Shown piece after piece: positions 59,740 to 64,000 of a stretch of 64,000 bases of DNA. Each line of letters starts with the position of its first letter. The first letter of the stretch is position 1. The translations under genes were made by a program, and so were the position numbers. The notes beneath the pieces are model-generated. The model was not told where the DNA came from, did not search any database, and saw only the letters and a list, made by a program, of their open reading frames with translations. Source of the DNA: Myrica gale (Eukaryota > Streptophyta > Magnoliopsida > Fagales > Myricaceae); assembly GCA_963930655.1 (NCBI GenBank), contig OZ005601.1, forward strand, positions 17,352,001-17,416,000. The letters are read 5' to 3'.

Positions 59740-60195
59740 TCACACAGAGAAACTAAACTCACTAATATTCAATTGCCATGGGGAGTCTCGCCATATAGCT
59801 TTTGAATAAGGACACTCAAAAATTAGATGTCGAACAGTTTCAACACCTGTATTGCATAGTCCACACTCCAACTGGTCATCTGCCCGAACACTTGTGCGCT
59901 CACCTATTTTACCTTTTGTTGGTCGAACCTCCCAAATCACCTTCCATAATAAAAGCTTAAGTCTTTTGTGGGTATACATTTTCCACAAAGCTTTCCATTG
60001 TTGCGGTTGTAGCATAGAATGAGCTAGACTTCTTCTTTGGACTAGAGCGCGATATGCCGATTTTGTAGAAAAATCTCCATAACTGTCAAGAGTCCACAGA
60101 ATAGCATCTTCCTTATCCTCTACCAGGAGTTTCACTAATTTGATCGCCTCCACTGTTTCGCTTGAAAACAGAGAATTCAATTTCTGCAAATCCAT
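59740..60195 (-). pseudogene. LINE zf-RVT domain
   Basis: A 151-residue open block: DSYGDFSTKSAYRALVQRRS, KALWKMYTHKRLKLLLWKVI and CGLCNTGVETVRHLIFECPY, the conserved C..C...E...H...C pattern. It forms the link between RT and RNase H in plant L1 elements. Confidence 0.85.
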
Positions 60196-62020
60196 ACTTT
60201 CGTATTTGGAACTAACGAATCCTGGACCATAAGCCCTCTCTCCAAAATCACAGAGGGGTCCTTTGGCGCAGGCTTAAAAGTGGGTAAGGATGGGATCCAA
60301 GGGGAGTCACACACAACGATTGTTTGACCGGTGCCTACATGATGACAATATCCCTGCTGAATCACAACCCAAACATGTAAAATGCTCTTCCAAATCCAAA
60401 AAGCTCTGGCACCCTCCCTTACTGTCCAAAAGTCACTGTTACGCAGATATTTGGCCTTTAAGATTTGTACCCAAAAGCAATCCCGTTGAGTAACCATACG
60501 CCAAGCTAACTTTGCTACTAAGGCCTCACTTACTTCTTTCATCGTTCTGAGTCCCAGCCCCCTTTCCATCTTCAAAGTACAGATATTGGACCAAGCTCTC
60601 AAAGTCAAGTTACGGATCCGGTCAAGTTTGAAACCCCACCGGAATTCCTTCATAGCTTTATCCATCTCTTTTAAACAAAATACTGAGGTAGAATTAAAAA
60701 AACTCAAGTGGTAGGCCAGCAAGGCTGAGGCGAGGCCGACCCGCTTGTGAAAGAAGTTTAGATTTCTAGCCCGTAATTTTCTAACACAAGTGCACTATTA
60801 AGTCAGCAACAACTTTTGCTTTAGAACGAGAGATAATCAAGGGGAGATGCTTAGCTTTAGGCGGCAGCCACTTCAACCCAAGCAACACCATAATGCGCCC
60901 GACTTGAAGACCCCTAAAGTTTTTGCTGAAATGTATGGATGATTTTTCTCAATTCAGTTTTTGCCCCGACCAAGCATGTATTTCTTAAGACACCGATTTA
61001 GATGGTCTGCTTCCTTAATAGTAGCCTTTACAAATATCAGCAAATCATCCGCAAAAAGAAGATGATTGACTTTAGGAGCTCCTCTTCCTACCCGAATGCC
61101 CTTCAATCTCTCATCCCTCTTCTCCCGTATAAGAAGTCGAAAAAGCACCTCAGAAACTAAAATAAAGAGTGCTGAAGATAGTGGATCTCCTTGTCGAAGA
61201 CCCCTCGAGGGTTTGAAATGTCCATCAGGTCCTCAATTAATCATGATAGCAAAACTAGATGTCGAAATACATTATTCCACCCATTTAATCGAACGAGGAT
61301 GAAAGTCAAAATTCTCCAACACCTTTAGTAAAAACTTCCATTCTACCTGGTCATAGGCTTTTTCTATATCCGCCGTCACTGCCATCTAACCCCCATGACC
61401 CCTTTTGTGATTCATCCCATGAAAAATCTCAGCTGCCACTATATAATTGTCTTGAATTTGTCGTCTAGGAACAAAAGCAAGTTGAAAAGGAGAAATGATC
61501 TTGGGACGATGATGTTTAACCTTTCTGCCATAATTTTTGAAATTAGCTTGTATATAACATTACACAAGCTGATGGAACAGAACTGAGTCATGCGAGATGG
61601 ATACTCAACCTTGGGGATGAGGACAAAGTTTGTTTCATTGAGCGCGAAAAAAATTCTGGACTATTGAGACTACATCCACTCCTACATTTTCCAAAATTGA
61701 GTGAAAAAAGTGTCATACCATTTGGCCCTGGTGCTTTTTCAGCATTCATTTTCCTCAACGTTTCCCAAATTTCTTCCTTATCCGGAATCCCAATCAAACT
61801 AGCATTCTCTGCTGCGGAAATTACAGGTGAGAAAAGTCCTTCCATGTCATCAGGGACCTGAGTTTGGGCTGACGAATAAAGTGAGGCATAAAGCTCCACA
61901 GCCAAGTCACCTATCTCCCTTCTACCCGATACCCACTCATTGTTTTGGTTTTTTACTCGTACAAGTTCATTTCGACACCTTTGAGTCACAGTAGAGGCAT
62001 GGAAGTACTTTCTATTCAAT
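60177..62020 (-). pseudogene. LINE reverse transcriptase remnant
   Basis: Motifs: RKYFHASTVTQRCRNELVRV (62015), KMNAEKAPGPNGMTLF (about 61745), then degraded palm, PKVNHLLFADDLLIFVKATI (about 61040) with the catalytic FADD intact, and the thumb LKMERGLGLRTMKEVSEALV (about 60560) and TVREGARAFWIWKSIL. Stops interrupt between blocks. Confidence 0.85.
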
Positions 62021-62391
62021 TCACTTGAAGTCAGCCATGTAACTCTAGATCTTTGCTTCCACAGTTATTCCTCACGACATAGTTGTTCATCTAGTGCACA
62101 CATCAGGTTTTGTTCAAGCTGCAAATTTTCCAGAGAAGGATTCTACTTTTGCAGCTGTCCAATTTCTCCTTTGAAGCGCTTAAGAGCCTGCTGGATATCC
62201 CCAAAACACTCATTATTCCACTGCCTAAGGTTCGATCGCGTTGCTCTTATTTTTTTTAAAGAGATTCCATGCTAGATGGGTCGCACTAGTGCTGCCCCAC
62301 ACCTGTGCCACCACCCCAAAACAATTCTGGTCACGAATCCAAAAACCCTCAAACTTGAAGCTTTTCGGATGTCGTTGTTCCATACAGATTT

Positions 62392-62590
62392 AGAGTATGT
62401 TTGTGTTGTAAAATTTTTGGTATTGGGTTTAGTGTTGGTATTGAGTTTAGTGAAAAAGTGAAGAGAGAGGTAATATTTTATATTTTTGGTAATTTTTTAT
62501 ATTTTTTATGGGAGAGAGAGAAATTATATTAGAGTATTTTATTAGGTGAGAGATAAAATTTTGGGTAAAATTTTGGTTGCAAACACAGCC
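62392..62590. mobile_element. Tourist-like MITE copy 3 (199 bp), TSD TTA
   Basis: Begins GAGTATGTTTGTGTTGTAAAATTTTT and ends, reversed, GGCTGTGTTTGCAACC. TTA occurs at 62389-62391 and 62591-62593. The body has an internal partial repeat (GGTATTGGGTTTAGTG / GGTATTGAGTTTAGTG) and the GGGAGAGAGA block. Inserted in the decayed LINE between endonuclease and RT. Confidence 0.85.
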
Positions 62591-62697
62591 TTAAAATAAT
62601 TGGCAGATGGTCTGAGTAGGCAATATCATAGTGTTGGATAGCCGCAAATGGGAATTTAATTCGCCACTCCACATTAGCCCCACCTCTATCAATACGT

Positions 62698-63281
62698 TTA
62701 CGAATTTTTTTGTTTACTTGGATATTTATTGTTCCAAGTAAACCTATTCCCCGAAAAGCCCAAGTCTACCATTCCTTGTGACAGCATGAACTGGTTAAGC
62801 CCTTTACAGAATCTGGGTTGAAGTCTTCCACCTCCCTGCTTCTCTCCCAAGTTTGCAATATCATTAAAATCACCAAGACAAAGCCATGATAATTGCTGAT
62901 GGGGATTCAATCCCTTAAGCATCTCCCAAAATTGTTCCTTCTCGCTCCATAGAACCGGTCCATAAACCAGAGAACATAAGAAATTGCCCGTCTTCCCTTC
63001 CGTATAAATCATGAGATTTATACAGCCTCGATTCTTTAACAAAATTTCAAACTGAAGATGTGGTCTCCAACAAAAGACCAACCCCCACTCCTGCCCAATG
63101 GTGGAACATACACGAAGAAAGAAAAGCCTATTTTGCGCATAATTCCCACTACCAACTCATCCTCAATCTTAGTTTCAATTAAAAAAATGCCTGTCGGATC
63201 CACCTCTTTAATGATGTTTCGGAGGGCACGTGTTGCCGCTGGTCTTGCCAAACCACGACAATTTCACGACATAAGCTTCAT
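62698..63281 (-). pseudogene. LINE endonuclease remnant
   Basis: From ATG 63281 the frame gives MKLMS, a stop (TGA in place of the invariant TGG Trp), then NCRGLARPAATRALRN and IFLIETK with the catalytic Asn and Glu. Then LVYGPVLWSEKEQFWEML, LCLGDFNDIANLGEKQGG (DFN catalytic Asp) and FSGNRFTWNN. A frameshift near 63040-63080 splits it. Confidence 0.85.
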
Positions 63282-63651
63282 GGATGCTGTGGGGGAAAGT
63301 TAAGGCCCGCCTCCCCCAGCCAAATTGCAGTAAATCCCGTTTACTCCCAGCCCCCTGGATTATGGAGCTCCACCACTTACTGGTGTTGAGAGTATTTGAC
63401 ACTTCTCCATACCGCTGATCACAAGAATTCGGACTCACAAGTTCGTGGTTTGGATTGGCCCCCATATGTTTCATCAGGCCCACACCACGCTGATCCAAAA
63501 TTCTATCATCTATCATCAGGCCCACACCACACTTATCCAAAATTCTGCCTAAATTTTCTAGCTGAGTACCTGAATTGGAACAAAGCTCCGCTGGGTTCCT
63601 AGCCCACCCTTCCACCCCAGAGGTGGCTTCTCGCGCCTGCTCTCTAAGCAT

Positions 63652-64000
63652 TCAATCCCTATGCAAGTCGTGCGACAGGTCACTCCTTATACCTTCTACA
63701 TGACTGGGGGACGCATGGTGTAACCAAGCTTGGCCTTGTTTGGAACTCTGCCCTTTCCTATATTGGGAAAGCCAGGGTGGTCCCCCAGAGAGACCAAGAC
63801 CCGACTCATTCAGATTCCTCCTAGGCACACTGCCATTGTATCCTCCAAAATCTCCAAGGTCTCCTGGTATGGTCATTGGTGGGCCAGAGCCTCTCATATC
63901 GACTGATAGAGCAAAGGCCATAGGATGTTGCTCTTCTTCCTGACACAGACTTGCCGTATGATCCAATTTGCCAAAAACGAAGCAAAAATTGGGAGTCTTT
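63652..64000 (-). pseudogene. LINE ORF1 C-terminal part with zinc knuckle, partial
   Basis: The frame entering from the edge reads NFCFVFGKLDHTASLC, a CCHC-type knuckle with the second Cys replaced by Phe, then EEEQHPMAFALSVDMRGSGP and a Gly/Pro-rich region. The zinc knuckle of plant LINE ORF1 binds RNA. A related stretch continues in another frame to about 63208. Confidence 0.65.

Larger units (their letters stand above)
58909..64000 (-). mobile_element. Decayed LINE with RNase H, running off the right edge
   Basis: Poly-T at about 58909-58915 marks the 3' end. Minus-strand modules in order from the right: ORF1 zinc-knuckle end (63990-63650), endonuclease (63281-62698), RT (62020-60960 and 60722-60177), zf-RVT (60195-59740) and RNase H (59621-59229). 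A MITE lies at 62392-62590. Stops and frameshifts break each module. It belongs to the RNase H-bearing group, unlike the LINEs in the kelch introns. Its 5' end is outside the window. Confidence 0.9.

Overview
The window is plant nuclear DNA, most likely from a eudicot. The evidence is a seven-exon kelch-repeat gene with GT-AG introns whose product matches, as I remember it, the plant family typified by Arabidopsis At3g27220, together with plant-type Copia, Ty3/gypsy, L1-like LINE, hAT and Tourist-like elements. I see no bacterial genes, rRNA, tRNA or CRISPR. Species cannot be decided from the sequence.

Layout. 1-22700 is intergenic and almost all transposon: a decayed RNase H-type LINE (543-4567) against a decayed hAT transposase (4568-5288); a solo Copia-type LTR with 5-bp target site duplication CAATG (6032-7229); a decayed Tat-type Ty3/gypsy gag-pro region (7725-15840) split by two solo LTRs of one other family in opposite orientations (7788-10746, TSD CATGG; 10938-14642, TSD CAAGA); a possible Tat antisense ORF (16330-16930); a Copia LTR plus integrase remnant (17963-20145); and another decayed RNase H LINE (20170-22690).

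23273-55512 (minus strand) is the one host gene: an apparently intact 425-codon kelch protein with an N-terminal membrane anchor. Its 1278 coding bases are spread over 32.2 kb because introns 3-6 have filled with LINEs, an hAT, MITEs and LTRs. All LINEs whose 3' end can be read inside the gene belong to one group without an RNase H domain. They include two ORF1-only 'half-LINEs' in opposite orientations on either side of exon 6, and a nested complex in intron 4 that reads as a twin-primed LINE inserted in an older LINE and later broken by an LTR with filler DNA. Intron 1 holds a tandem LTR pair with one shared TSD.

55513-64000 is the gene's upstream side: AT-rich sequence with two MITE copies, a LINE zinc-finger fragment split by a small hAT (TSD CCCTGGTA), and a decayed RNase H LINE running off the right edge.

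Most notable non-genic signal: arrays of the palindrome GTGTCGACAC, always in pairs 21-22 bp apart, in LTRs of two different retrotransposon families, with a related GGTCGACC series in a third LTR. All coordinates and repeat comparisons were done by eye; family assignments rest on remembered protein motifs, not searches.
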